Made by a program: the position numbers and the translations under genes. Of a stretch of DNA of 64,000 nt, positions 54,286 to 63,729 are shown one piece after another. A model generated the notes under the pieces. It was not told where the DNA came from and ran no database searches. It worked only from the letters and a program-made list of their open reading frames with translations. The stretch is taken from contig NZ_DATGKU010000174.1 in the NCBI RefSeq assembly GCF_035294505.1, positions 1-64,000 on the forward strand, given 5' to 3'. The DNA is from Chthonomonas sp035294505. Lineage in GTDB: Bacteria > Armatimonadota > Chthonomonadetes > Chthonomonadales > Chthonomonadaceae. How positions within the stretch are numbered: the stretch's first letter is position 1; each line of letters starts with the position of its first letter.

Positions 54286-54669
54286 ATGAAAGCAAAAGTG
54301 GAAATCTTCATAGCGGGAGAGGGCGCCAGCCCTGAACGGGAGAAGATCGCGAGCAGCACCGTCGGCCTCGAACCGGATGGCACCCGTATCTTAGCCGAGG
54401 AAGGCTACACGCTTCTCGACACGCTCTTAGAGGCTGGAGTTGCCCTGCCGCACGAATGCGGAGGGAACTGCGCCTGCACCACCTGCCGAGTCTATGTTGA
54501 GGCGGGCATGGAACTATTATCTCCGATGGAGGAGGCGGAACGCGATAGGTTGATCCTGGAAAATGTCTATCAGCCCCATGTTCGCCTCGCATGCCAAGCT
54601 CTTATTAGAAGCCCCAACCACAGCTTTTCCTCACACCTTCGCATCAAACGGCCATCTCCGGCCGATTAG
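54286..54669 (+). CDS. [2Fe-2S] ferredoxin
   Basis: A 127-residue electron carrier with the 2Fe-2S ligand set of the adrenodoxin/Isc type: HECGGNCACTTCRV provides three Cys (C-x5-C-x2-C counting the outer ones), with the fourth in RLACQAL, about 35 residues on. The region LAEEGYTLLDTLLEAGVALPHECGG is the family core. An N-terminal extension of about 35 residues is charged. It could serve Fe-S assembly or an oxygenase; no partner gene is adjacent. The frame extends upstream inside the beta-helix gene, but ATG 54286 gives the family start. Its last four bases overlap the convergent mnmG end. Confidence 0.88.
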   Translation: MKAKVEIFIAGEGASPEREKIASSTVGLEPDGTRILAEEGYTLLDTLLEAGVALPHECGGNCACTTCRVYVEAGMELLSPMEEAERDRLILENVYQPHVRLACQALIRSPNHSFSSHLRIKRPSPAD

Positions 54670-56606
54670 CTTCCTTCAACTGCAGATGTCATGACAACCT
54701 CGGTCTCGCGACGGCGCCGCCGTAACTCCAAATGAATGTAGAGCGCCTGGATATCGCCCGGCCGCAACCCCGGTATTCTTCCGGCCTGACCTAGAGTGCG
54801 AGGCCTAACTCGCTCCAACTTCTCTCTGCCTTCATACGACAAAGCACGAACGGCGGCATAATCTATATCCTCCGGGATCTCGATGGCCTCAAGGCGCTTC
54901 GCCCGTTCAACCTGCTGCTCCTGGCGAGAAATATATCCCTCGTACTTCACCTCAACCTCAAACAACTCGGCAATATCGGGGGGAAGAGGCTCCGGGTGAA
55001 CGAGATCGGGATAAAGTGCTCTCGCTAATCCGTCCAAATGCGCGTAGCGCAACTCTGGCCGACGCAACAGCTCATAGAAACTCACCCGACTCTTCCCAAC
55101 CGGAGCCGTTCCCAAAGCTTCCAACGCCTCCGATTGATGGGACATCACATACAGGCTCTCAAAACGTTCGCGCTCTTTTGCTAGGCGGTTCTGCTTTTCA
55201 AGAAGACGACGATAGCGCTCCTCCGTCACAAGTCCAAGACGCCAACCTAACGGCGTAAGCCGCATATCGGCGTTGTCATGACGGAGTGCCAAACGGTGTT
55301 CCGCCCGAGCGGTAAGCATGCGGTAGGGATCGGTTACCCCTTTCGTCACCAAATCATCAATCAACACACCGATATAGCTCTCTTGGCGAGCAAGCACGAG
55401 CGGTTGCCTTCCCTGTACCCAAAGCGCCGCATTGATGCCGGCTACTAGGCCCTGAGCCGCAGCCTCTTCGTAGCCACTTGTGCCGTTAATCTGTCCGGCC
55501 AAAAAAAGCCCTTTCACGAGTTTCGTTTCCAGCGTCGGGAAAAGCTGATCGGGGAAAACCATATCGTACTCAACGGCATAGCCCGGTCGAATCATCTCCA
55601 CATGTTCTAGGCCGGGCAACGTTTTCAGAAACTCCAACTGGACGTCTGCCGGCAGGCTCGTGGACATGCCTTGAACGTAGAGAGAGGGACCCTCCCACGT
55701 CTCCTGCTCAAGAAAAACCGGATGCGCCTCCTTATCCGCAAAGCGCACCACCTTATCCTCAATGCTAGGACAATAGCGCGGGCCAATGCCCTCGATCCTC
55801 CCGCCATACATGGCGGAGCGATGCAAGTTTTCTCGAATAATCGCATGGGTGCGGGCATTCGTGTGTGTCTGCCAACAGGGCAAGAGAGGACGCTCGATAG
55901 CAAGCCGATCGTTCAGAAAAGAGAAGGGAGGGCAATCCTCAGAAGGATGTTCTTCTAAAGCCCCAAGGTCCACACTATCCTTGTGAACTCGTGGGGTCGT
56001 CCCCGTTTTAAAACGTCCCATGCGAAAACCTAGCTGCCGTAATGACAACGACAGGCCAACGCTTCGGTCCTCACCAAAACGCCCTCCAACGGTCTGCTGC
56101 TCTCCACAATGCATAAGGCCATTCAGAAAGGTGCCGGTGGTGACGATCAGGGCCTTCGCCTCGATCTCCCTTCCATCTCCTAACCGAACCCCCATCACCT
56201 TCTTCCCGGAGTCTCCACGATATCCCTCGACGATCAACTCTTCGACGGAGGCCTCTAGAAGTTCCAGATTCGGGGTCTCCTCTAGCACGCGGCGCATGGC
56301 AAGCGGATAGAGCGTCTTATCTACATGAGCGCGCAACGTTCGTACTGCAGGCCCTTTACCGGTGCCTACAAACCGAATATGTGTTAGCGTGCGATCGGTG
56401 TTTAACCCCATCTCTCCACCGAGCGCATCTATCTCGCGTGCCAAATGCCCCTTGGCCGGCCCACCAATGGAGCAGTTGCAGGGTAGATGGGCGATCTTCT
56501 CTAGATTAAGGGTCGCTACAATCGTCTGGCAACCAAGCCGGGCTGCCGCCAAAGCCGCCTCACATCCGGCATGACCGGCTCCAACCACGAGCACATCACA
56601 CTTCAT
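54666..56606 (-). CDS. mnmG: tRNA uridine-5-carboxymethylaminomethyl modification enzyme MnmG
   Basis: A 646-residue flavoprotein of usual length. The FAD-binding VVGAGHAGCEAALAAARLG opens the protein; GGPAKGHLAREIDALGGEMG, KTGTTPRVHKDSVD and GLFLAGQINGTSGYEEAAAQGL are family motifs, and the C-terminal helical domain ends in RPRTLGQAGRIPGLRPGDIQALYIHL. With MnmE it modifies the wobble uridine of certain tRNAs; mnmE is not adjacent. ATG 56606 is preferred to 56633 since it gives the normal MKCDVLVVG start and has GGGAGAG in front of it. It follows an unrecognised gene after 33 bases. Confidence 0.97.
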   Translation of the reverse strand: MKCDVLVVGAGHAGCEAALAAARLGCQTIVATLNLEKIAHLPCNCSIGGPAKGHLAREIDALGGEMGLNTDRTLTHIRFVGTGKGPAVRTLRAHVDKTLYPLAMRRVLEETPNLELLEASVEELIVEGYRGDSGKKVMGVRLGDGREIEAKALIVTTGTFLNGLMHCGEQQTVGGRFGEDRSVGLSLSLRQLGFRMGRFKTGTTPRVHKDSVDLGALEEHPSEDCPPFSFLNDRLAIERPLLPCWQTHTNARTHAIIRENLHRSAMYGGRIEGIGPRYCPSIEDKVVRFADKEAHPVFLEQETWEGPSLYVQGMSTSLPADVQLEFLKTLPGLEHVEMIRPGYAVEYDMVFPDQLFPTLETKLVKGLFLAGQINGTSGYEEAAAQGLVAGINAALWVQGRQPLVLARQESYIGVLIDDLVTKGVTDPYRMLTARAEHRLALRHDNADMRLTPLGWRLGLVTEERYRRLLEKQNRLAKERERFESLYVMSHQSEALEALGTAPVGKSRVSFYELLRRPELRYAHLDGLARALYPDLVHPEPLPPDIAELFEVEVKYEGYISRQEQQVERAKRLEAIEIPEDIDYAAVRALSYEGREKLERVRPRTLGQAGRIPGLRPGDIQALYIHLELRRRRRETEVVMTSAVEGS

Positions 56607-56639
56607 TCTTTTGCTCTCCCAAAGGCTAGTCAATACAAT

Positions 56640-57755
56640 TCATACGTTGTTCACATGACCGGGGTTATTCGTAAGTGGAGAGATAATTCCGAGTCGTTTT
56701 AGCTCATCTACTAACTTCTCAGCGTCTGCCAAAATAACACGCGCGATCCGCTGGGTCTCTGGGTCGCTTTTCCGCCGCAACAGCAGAGCGGCAGAACAGA
56801 GTGAGGAGATAGGCCCCATCAGCACCTCCTCATTCACTAATTCACCAGGCAGGCTCACCTGCACCTCTTTGGTGGGCGCCGGCACCCCAGAATCTAAACT
56901 CGGCACGACAACCGGCTGCACTTCCTCTTCGGGAGCAACCCGCAGCCGCTCCTCGATGGCGAGCAGCTCCCGCCGGATAGCCATATAGAGCGGGGTGGTA
57001 TCCATCTCCTTTTCGGAAGATACCCCATAATCGCCTCGATTAATGCCGTAAAAAATCGGTTCGGTTGTGGCATAGTTAACAAACATCACCGTCAAAAACT
57101 TTTGGAAGACGTTTCGGTCAAAACGGTATTGATTCTGATAGTTGGCATCGTTCAAAACACTTTCGAGCACGTCGTCAAAGAGACGAACAATAAACGCCTC
57201 CGGCGGCAGCTCCTGAAACACATCAATGCTTGTGCTAGGGTTAGGCTCGTAAAAGTAGGGCAACTCGTTCGGATCGGTGTAGCCTTCGGCTTCCGCCACA
57301 CTGCAGAAAACGTTAAGCTTCATCATGCCATCCAGCATACGACGCTGATAGCCATGTTGCATCACCCGCAGAGCATGCTGCTTGAACTCGTTGTAATCGG
57401 TACCCAAAAAGAAAGCCTTTCGTGCGGATAGCTTATCCCTAAGCTCTTGCAGCCGCCTTACCAAATTGTCCCGTGCCTCTTTTACGATCTCCATCATCTC
57501 GGCACGAAGTGGGTCGTTCTCGGGAAACAGATCGATAGTCTCAAATGTAGTGCGTATTACGGCAAAATCGTTCAGACCATCCTCCAGACACGGGTACGCA
57601 ATGCCCAAAATGAGATCGTCGGGAATATCCTCCACCGTGTCGGCATTGCGTATACCGCGTTCCGGCTCTACAAGCGCGTAGAACCGGTTCTTCGTACGTA
57701 GGCTCTTGATGAGCACAACTTTTCTTCTGTCTTCTAAAGCGTTCAAGCTCTGCAT
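56640..57755 (-). CDS. Conserved-looking protein of unknown function
   Basis: A 371-residue soluble protein that I do not recognise. It is rich in acidic and aromatic residues, mostly helical by composition: an opening VVLIKSLRTKNRFYALVEPE, a coiled stretch (AEMMEIVKEARDNLVRRLQELRDKL), a Tyr/Phe-rich segment (LPYFYEPNPSTSIDVFQELPPEAFIVRLFDDVLESVL) and a helical tail (DAEKLVDELKRLGII). No signal peptide, transmembrane helix or catalytic motif is visible. The coding bias is like that of its neighbours, and it lies 33 bases upstream of mnmG on the same strand, so it is likely a true gene read with mnmG. Confidence 0.65.
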   Translation of the reverse strand: MQSLNALEDRRKVVLIKSLRTKNRFYALVEPERGIRNADTVEDIPDDLILGIAYPCLEDGLNDFAVIRTTFETIDLFPENDPLRAEMMEIVKEARDNLVRRLQELRDKLSARKAFFLGTDYNEFKQHALRVMQHGYQRRMLDGMMKLNVFCSVAEAEGYTDPNELPYFYEPNPSTSIDVFQELPPEAFIVRLFDDVLESVLNDANYQNQYRFDRNVFQKFLTVMFVNYATTEPIFYGINRGDYGVSSEKEMDTTPLYMAIRRELLAIEERLRVAPEEEVQPVVVPSLDSGVPAPTKEVQVSLPGELVNEEVLMGPISSLCSAALLLRRKSDPETQRIARVILADAEKLVDELKRLGIISPLTNNPGHVNNV

Positions 57756-57795
57756 CTATGCCTGTCCCGAAATAAAAGTTTCCTTGTTAAGAGTT

Positions 57796-58440
57796 CTAAC
57801 GAACTATATGGACACTGAAACCATAGTAAATGGTTCCATTGATGCTTGCAAAATCCGCACTCATCCCCCGAATTACCGGCAGATTCAGGCCAAAATTGGG
57901 CTGTCTGCGGTAAAGTTCGGCAGAGAGCGTAACGGAACCAAGCATTTTGGCCTGTATCCCCACGAACAGCCCATCCATCGTGCCGGTTCCCACGCCGGCC
58001 GTCAGGCGAAAGTGGTTAAGGAAGGGTTTCAGGCGCTCAGGGATAATGGGAGAATGACTCACGACCGCATACAGCGCACCGTGCTCATCCCCTGTCCCAA
58101 AAAGGTCTCGTACCCCTAAAGCGATGGCCGGAAGACCGGCAAAATCGAAGGTGAGAGGGTACTCCACATCGAAAGTATAGCGCGTCTTTGGGTCAGGAAG
58201 CAGCGCCGCACGTTGCAGTTCCAACTCTATTCCTTGCGCAGAGGCGTATCGGAGCCATAGAAAGCTGTTATCATGCCGATAGGGCGTTAATAGACCGGAT
58301 AACCCTAAACTATTGGGGTCTGGCGTCTCCGCCATCGGTGCAAGCACGATGCGGTCGGCACGAGCGACGCCGATGAAACAGCATAGAAAGAGCATGCAAA
58401 CACCCCAACCCACAAATCGCCGATTAACCCTTTCTATCAT
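57796..58440 (-). CDS. Exported beta-barrel-like outer-membrane protein, YjbH-like
   Basis: A 214-residue protein with a signal peptide ending near VARA-D. The mature part alternates polar and hydrophobic residues with Gly turns, as in a small outer-membrane barrel: ALGVRDLFGTGDEHGALYAVVSHSPI, FRLTAGVGTGTMDGLFVGIQAKML, SVTLSAELYRRQP, and ends GTIYYGFSVHIVR. This order is like part of YjbH/YbjH-type exopolysaccharide-associated barrels, which are much longer. It overlaps the aminotransferase stop by four bases. Function not known. Confidence 0.55.
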   Translation of the reverse strand: MIERVNRRFVGWGVCMLFLCCFIGVARADRIVLAPMAETPDPNSLGLSGLLTPYRHDNSFLWLRYASAQGIELELQRAALLPDPKTRYTFDVEYPLTFDFAGLPAIALGVRDLFGTGDEHGALYAVVSHSPIIPERLKPFLNHFRLTAGVGTGTMDGLFVGIQAKMLGSVTLSAELYRRQPNFGLNLPVIRGMSADFASINGTIYYGFSVHIVR

Positions 58441-59630
58441 CTAGCGTTCTCCAGCCGACGCAGAAATCGTTCCATTCGTTCAAGAGCCTCCTCTATTTTC
58501 GTTAACGCCGTAGCATAAGAGCAGCGTATATGCCCTTCTCCGGCTGTGCCAAAGGCGGTACCTGGCACTACCGCTACACGCTCCTCCTGTAACAATCGCT
58601 CCGCAAACTCCTCACTCGAAAGCCCATAACGCTTAATGGAGGGAAATGTGTAAAAGGCCCCTTGTGGCATAAGGCATTCCAGGCCTATGCGGTTTAGCCC
58701 CTCTACAAAAATACGCCGCCGCTTATCGTAATCGGCCACCATAGCCTCCACATCCGCGTCGCCGTTTTCGATGGCCGCAATGGCTGCAAGCTGAGAAATA
58801 TGGCTCGCACAGAGCATGGTGTACTGATGCACTCGGGTCATCAAGCGGAGAATAGGCTCCGGTCCGCAAGCATATCCTACGCGCCACCCCGTCATCGCAT
58901 GGCTTTTCGAAAAGCCGTTTAACACCACCGTTCGCTCTCGCGCTAAAGGCAACGCTCCCACACAGGTTGGCTCGCCCTCATAGGTCAGGCGCTCGTAAAT
59001 CTCATCGGAGATAATATAGAGATCGTACTGGTCGGCGATCTCAACAAGTCGAATCAAATTCTCGCGCGACTGCGTTGCTCCCGTCGGGTTGGCAGGCGAA
59101 GCGATAAGAATAGCTTTCGTCCTTGATGTTATGGCGCTTTCCACGCGACTCGGGTCTAACCGAAATCCCTCCTCCATGTAGGTCGGGATCGTCACCGCAA
59201 CGCCGCCGGCAAACTGAATGCACGGCTCATAAGCCACATAACAGGGCGTAGGTACGATTACCTCATCGCCAGGGTTTATCAACACCCGCAACGCCAAATC
59301 CAGCGCTTCCGACACACCAACCGTAATCAAGCACTCGCTTTCTGGGTCATAACGCACCCCATGTCGGCGCTCCAGCAAGGCACAAATACCTTCCCGCAGC
59401 TTGGGCAAACCGCTGTTGCCCGTGTAAGAGGTGCGACCTTCCTCAAGGGCGCGGATACCGGCCTCACGAATAAGTCGCGGTGTTACAAAATCCGGCTCGC
59501 CCACCCCCAAAGAAATCACCCCTTCCATCTGGCTCGCAATATCAAAGAACCGACGAATACCAGAGGGCGGGCAACCGGCGATCACTTTATTTAACGGTCT
59601 TTTGGGTGATGTTCCACGCGCTACCGCCAT
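58437..59630 (-). CDS. PLP-dependent class I/II aminotransferase
   Basis: A 397-residue fold-type I aminotransferase. Landmarks are GVGEPDFVTP at the start, YTGNSGLPKLREGI, SPANPTGATQSRENL, the PLP lysine Lys242 in NGFSKSHAMTGWRVGY, and a C-terminal IRCSYATAL with the substrate-carboxylate Arg. It belongs to the aspartate/alanine group (AspC/PatA-like), so a keto-acid partner such as 2-oxoglutarate is probable; the amino donor cannot be fixed. AGAAGG precedes the ATG. It heads the minus-strand row leading to mnmG. Confidence 0.92.
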   Translation of the reverse strand: MAVARGTSPKRPLNKVIAGCPPSGIRRFFDIASQMEGVISLGVGEPDFVTPRLIREAGIRALEEGRTSYTGNSGLPKLREGICALLERRHGVRYDPESECLITVGVSEALDLALRVLINPGDEVIVPTPCYVAYEPCIQFAGGVAVTIPTYMEEGFRLDPSRVESAITSRTKAILIASPANPTGATQSRENLIRLVEIADQYDLYIISDEIYERLTYEGEPTCVGALPLARERTVVLNGFSKSHAMTGWRVGYACGPEPILRLMTRVHQYTMLCASHISQLAAIAAIENGDADVEAMVADYDKRRRIFVEGLNRIGLECLMPQGAFYTFPSIKRYGLSSEEFAERLLQEERVAVVPGTAFGTAGEGHIRCSYATALTKIEEALERMERFLRRLENAR

Positions 59631-59839
59631 CGAAACCTTCTATCCTCTCAGGCGCTTGAACCGCTTTGCTGGCACAGAGCGCCTTTTGATGATGCCCACA
59701 GACCTCGACGGGCTTTATTCTCTGCAAAGTATACCCGCTCATTTGACCTATTTCGCACCACTGTCTAACCTATCATGCAAAGTGTTGCAAAACCAACTCT
59801 TAAGTGCTAAATATTAGTACGAAGAAGAACCGCCTCAAG

Positions 59840-59848
59840 TGTTATAAT
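59840..59848 (+). promoter_or_regulatory. Extended -10 promoter before the sulfatase-fold gene
   Basis: TGT followed by a perfect TATAAT (59843-59848) makes an extended -10 element. No good -35 is at the right distance, as is allowed for this promoter class. The start point should be near 59855, about 49 bases before the ATG at 59904. Confidence 0.5.
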
Positions 59849-59903
59849 GTAGAGAAGAATTTCATAATGTGGCGGCGTTGTGCCCCCTCCCAATGAGAGA
59901 TAA

Positions 59904-61229
59904 ATGAACGTTCTCCTTATCGTCATAGATACCCTAAGGGCCGACCACCTCGGCTGCTATGGCTACCCACTCGCTACTTCGCCCAACATAGACCGACTCG
60001 CCGCACAAGGAGCCTGCTTTACCCATTGCTTCGCCCCCGGCATCCCCACCACACCCGCCCATACCACCATTTACACAGGCCTTCACCCCATCAGCCACAA
60101 CATCGTTTGCCATGGAGGCCAAGTAGACCTCGATCGGAAAATCCCCGTCCTTCCCGAACTGCTCCAACAAGCGAACTATACTACCGCCGCCGTAGATAAT
60201 CTTTACGACATAAAACCTTGGCTTGCTCGCGGCTATGAGTTCTACATTAACCCTAGCTTCCGTCATAAACTGCGACTACTCGTATCATGTGAAGAGATCA
60301 ACGCGCGGGCTATCCCTTGGCTGCGTCAACATAAAACAGAAACGTTCTTCCTCTTCCTTCACTACTGGGAGCCACATGCCCCCTATCTGCCTCCCCAACG
60401 CTATAGGATGTTCTATCCACCGGATAAAGACCCTTTCTCAGGCCCCGATACGATGGAACCGGTAAGACGTCAGCCGATCTGGGGGATGTTTCATGACATC
60501 TGGTTTAAAAAATTAGGCACTGTTCGTGACGTAAACTACATCTCCTCTCTCTATGATGCCGAAATACGCCATGTGGATGAAGCCATCGGTCAACTCCTAG
60601 AGGCTCTTACCGAAGAGAACCTCGATCAAAACACCCTTGTTATCCTTACCGGTGACCATGGCGAAAGCCTTACCGAACACGATATCTACTTTGAACACCA
60701 TGGGCTCTACGATCAGACCATCCACGTCCCCCTCATCATGCGTCATCCACAGTACATTCGGCCAAATACGGTTATTTCAGAGATGGTGCAACACCTGGAT
60801 ATTGCGCCCACAGTGCTCTCCGCCGTAGGAGCTAACCCACCCCCCCACATGGAAGGTAAAAGCTTTTGGCAGCCTCTTATCGAAAATCGCCCTTTCCAAG
60901 GATGGGATCGCGTCATTAGTTGCGAAAACACCTGGCAATCGAAATGGGCCCTTCGTACTCGCGACCGTAAACTGATCCTTGCCCGTCGCCCAGACCGGCA
61001 TGGCATGCCGCCCATCGAGCTGTACGATCTCGCTCAAGACCCGGCAGAATCTCAGAATTTGGCCGACTCCCGAGCCGATGAAGCTCAGGCACTACAAGAG
61101 GAACTAGAGGGCTGGATCTCTCAGGAGTTGGCACGACTTGGTCGTAAAGAAGACCCACTGCTTGCACAGCCCGTTTCGCTCGGCCAAAAATGGGACGCTT
61201 GGGTTCGGATCGGCCAAGAGGCCCAGTAG
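59904..61229 (+). CDS. Sulfatase-fold hydrolase lacking the formylglycine motif
   Basis: A 441-residue protein of the alkaline phosphatase/sulfatase superfamily: NVLLIVIDTLRADHLGCYGY with metal-binding Asp, TSPNIDRLAAQG, and the C-terminal metal site LTGDHGESLTEHDIYFEHHGLYD. The catalytic position, which in sulfatases reads Cys/Ser-x-Pro-x-Arg, is here Thr49-Thr-Pro51-Ala-His53 in PGIPTTPAHTTIYTG; the formylglycine-forming residue and the Arg are missing. A Thr nucleophile as in phosphodiesterases and phosphoglycerol transferases is possible. No signal peptide, so it acts in the cytoplasm. GAGAG is before the ATG. It stands upstream of the LptD-like gene. Confidence 0.85.
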   Translation: MNVLLIVIDTLRADHLGCYGYPLATSPNIDRLAAQGACFTHCFAPGIPTTPAHTTIYTGLHPISHNIVCHGGQVDLDRKIPVLPELLQQANYTTAAVDNLYDIKPWLARGYEFYINPSFRHKLRLLVSCEEINARAIPWLRQHKTETFFLFLHYWEPHAPYLPPQRYRMFYPPDKDPFSGPDTMEPVRRQPIWGMFHDIWFKKLGTVRDVNYISSLYDAEIRHVDEAIGQLLEALTEENLDQNTLVILTGDHGESLTEHDIYFEHHGLYDQTIHVPLIMRHPQYIRPNTVISEMVQHLDIAPTVLSAVGANPPPHMEGKSFWQPLIENRPFQGWDRVISCENTWQSKWALRTRDRKLILARRPDRHGMPPIELYDLAQDPAESQNLADSRADEAQALQEELEGWISQELARLGRKEDPLLAQPVSLGQKWDAWVRIGQEAQ

Positions 61230-61261
61230 CCAGTCACTCCTTTCTGCCTCTTTCGTAAATA

Positions 61262-61270
61262 TGTCATAAT
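61262..61270 (+). promoter_or_regulatory. Possible extended -10 promoter before the LptD-like gene
   Basis: TGT with CATAAT (61265-61270), one base from consensus. The bases CATAATGTGG recur before the preceding gene at 59863-59872, where they are not in the same promoter context, so their meaning is unsure. No strong -35 is seen. The gene start is 33 bases downstream. Confidence 0.35.
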
Positions 61271-61302
61271 GTGGCCGTCGCTCTGTCCCCCCTATATGCC
61301 CT

Positions 61303-63729
61303 ATGCCTATCGCCGTATCCTTAGCGCTGCTCAAGATTTGGGCTTTATTCTCACCCTTACAGGATCAACCCCCTGTAAGCTCCGCTACACCACCTCCTTC
61401 CGCCTTCGTCCGTCCGCCATCTGCGCCACCTCAACAGTCCTTTCAAATTCACCTACAAGGCCCCTTTAGCATCAGTCCGGATGGCGTGTACCATGTCAGC
61501 GGCGGCATCTCTATTAACTATCTCGGTACCACCATCAGCGCAGAGAGAATGGACGGAAGTTTTAAAAACGGCTTCCTCTTTAGCGGCAATGCGCGTATCG
61601 AACGAAATGGAATAGTTGCTACGGCCGATACCATCTTCTTCTATCCCCCCGATGGAAGCTTCCGACTAGGCAACCCACATGGCATGCTTACCCCATCCCT
61701 GTTTAGCGGCAACATCTACTCGCCCATCTTCATAAAAGGCCAAACACTTGAAGGCAACCAGTCCGGTTACCTGTTTGGCCAAAGTCTCTCGGCCACCACC
61801 TGCACCCAGCCCACCCCGCACTATCAACTGCAAATAAGCTCGGCGGAGTTAGTGCCCTATCAAAAGCTAACGCTCCGCAAGGTGAGCATCTTCTTCTTTG
61901 GAGTAAAACTCATTACGCTGCCGGAACTTGTAATTCCCCTCAATCAACGTCTTCCAAAACGCCCGCGCACCAACTACCTTCCTGAGTTCGGCCAAAATAT
62001 AGACGAGGGCTACTTCGCCCGTTTCCCCTATGCCTTCGCAGAAGGTCGGGATGCCGCCGGCCTCTTCCGCCTCGACATCACACAAAAGCGTGGCATTGGC
62101 TACCGATTCGAACAAGAGTACCTTGCAGGCAAACAGACACCGCAAACCTCGCCGACAAGTGGTGCCTACGCAGCAGATAATGGCGTGTACGTCTCAGCCT
62201 ACGGCTACGGCACCATAAGCAATCGGCTTCCGCGGCTCGGCACCGGCCTGGGCCCTACCAACGGCGGGCTTTTTACCCTTCAAGGCTACCTATCCCAAGG
62301 CTTCAACACCAACTTCAGCGCCAGCTTTAAACACCAACAGAACATCGGCAGCAACAACCGCTTTGCTATCGACTCGGAGTTGCAACGTAATAGCTACGCC
62401 TTTGGCTCAGGCACCGTTAGCTACGACACCCAAACCACCCGATTCGATTTTACCCACACCGACCCTCTACACGGCACAGATGGCGGCCTTACGCTTAATC
62501 TCGCCACCAGCTTCTCGCCCGGTTTCTTTAGCCGTCAACTTACCGGCAGCCTCAAACAAGATTTCCTCTTCGGCTCTTCCGGCAGCACACATAATAGCCT
62601 GTCCTACGATTTGGAGCTTTCCGATCTTCTCTCCGGTGGCTCGGGCTTTTCCTCAAAATCGGAACGACTGGATGAAAACTTCAGCTATCAACACGACGCT
62701 CGTGAGTATGCTCTCTCTCTGGTGGCAAACGGTTCTACCCCCATCGGCACCCAAACAGGAGGCTCGTTCGGGGTGCTGCAAAAGCTGCCGGAGCTTAAAA
62801 TGGACTTGAATACCTACCGTTTCCGAGGTGGCTGGCTACGAGAACTGCCGCTAACCCTCGAACTGGGCATAGGGCAATACTCCGAACCCGGCTCCGAAGT
62901 GAATACCGACCGCGTGCTTTTAGGCCTCAACACACAACCCATTACCCTCCTAATGGGACGAACAGAACTCACAACCGCCCTCGGCTTCGAACAACGCTTC
63001 TACGGCGATGGTGCCGCCGAATATCGCCTCCACGACGATATGCATCTACGCCAACACATCGCGGGCCGCTCCGGCTTCGACATTGATTACGTCTACGATC
63101 AGCCGGAAGGCGCCACCCCTTTCTACTTCGACCAACTGCGGCGATCCCATTATCTCTCTTTCGATGGTGGCTACCTAGATGACCCTCATTTTCAATTTAC
63201 AGCTCGCGTCGGCTACGATCTCACCCACACACCGGGCACCCTTCCTTGGCAGTCGCTCTCTACACGCCTTATGTGGCGCCCTACTCCCTCCGTTCGCTTT
63301 GATGCGACCCAAGTCTACGACCCGAATCGCGGGCGCTTCTTCGCCCTCGTCAACCAGCTAAGCCTACGTGGCAAAAACGATTTCGGCCTCGACATCCTCG
63401 CCAATATAGACCCACAGCAGCCCGGAATTCGACGGAAAATTACCCAACTGAACACTCAGTTCTCTATTCCTATTGGACGCTCATGGCGCATTAACGGCCT
63501 CTACCTCTACAGCGGTCTCACCGGAAGCTTCACGGCTCAAAACCTCCAGATCATCCACGATTGGGATTGTCTCGAGATGAGCCTAACCTACACCAACAAC
63601 GTCGGAGGCTTCCGCCCGGAACGCGCCTTCTACCTTTCCATTCGTATCACTGCCTTCCCCTTCTTCCGCGCCTTCGGCTATGGCCCCGCCGGTCAGGCTC
63701 TAGGAACCGGAATCGGTAGCCTCTACTGA
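61303..63729 (+). CDS. LptD/OstA-like outer-membrane assembly protein
   Basis: An 808-residue exported protein. After a signal peptide (hydrophobic to about residue 20) comes an OstA-type N-terminal domain (GVYHVSGGISINYLGTTISAERMDG, FSGNARIERNGIVATADTIFFYP), then TCTQPTPHYQLQISSAELVPYQKLTLRKVSIFFFG like the plug region of LptD, and a long beta-barrel of Gly- and aromatic-ended strands (to the C-terminal FRAFGYG). In LptD it inserts lipopolysaccharide in the outer leaflet; here it speaks for a diderm envelope. Fewer Cys than enteric LptD (no obvious disulfide pairs). No LptE is next to it; the heptose-bisphosphatase-like gene converges on it. Confidence 0.82.
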   Translation: MPIAVSLALLKIWALFSPLQDQPPVSSATPPPSAFVRPPSAPPQQSFQIHLQGPFSISPDGVYHVSGGISINYLGTTISAERMDGSFKNGFLFSGNARIERNGIVATADTIFFYPPDGSFRLGNPHGMLTPSLFSGNIYSPIFIKGQTLEGNQSGYLFGQSLSATTCTQPTPHYQLQISSAELVPYQKLTLRKVSIFFFGVKLITLPELVIPLNQRLPKRPRTNYLPEFGQNIDEGYFARFPYAFAEGRDAAGLFRLDITQKRGIGYRFEQEYLAGKQTPQTSPTSGAYAADNGVYVSAYGYGTISNRLPRLGTGLGPTNGGLFTLQGYLSQGFNTNFSASFKHQQNIGSNNRFAIDSELQRNSYAFGSGTVSYDTQTTRFDFTHTDPLHGTDGGLTLNLATSFSPGFFSRQLTGSLKQDFLFGSSGSTHNSLSYDLELSDLLSGGSGFSSKSERLDENFSYQHDAREYALSLVANGSTPIGTQTGGSFGVLQKLPELKMDLNTYRFRGGWLRELPLTLELGIGQYSEPGSEVNTDRVLLGLNTQPITLLMGRTELTTALGFEQRFYGDGAAEYRLHDDMHLRQHIAGRSGFDIDYVYDQPEGATPFYFDQLRRSHYLSFDGGYLDDPHFQFTARVGYDLTHTPGTLPWQSLSTRLMWRPTPSVRFDATQVYDPNRGRFFALVNQLSLRGKNDFGLDILANIDPQQPGIRRKITQLNTQFSIPIGRSWRINGLYLYSGLTGSFTAQNLQIIHDWDCLEMSLTYTNNVGGFRPERAFYLSIRITAFPFFRAFGYGPAGQALGTGIGSLY

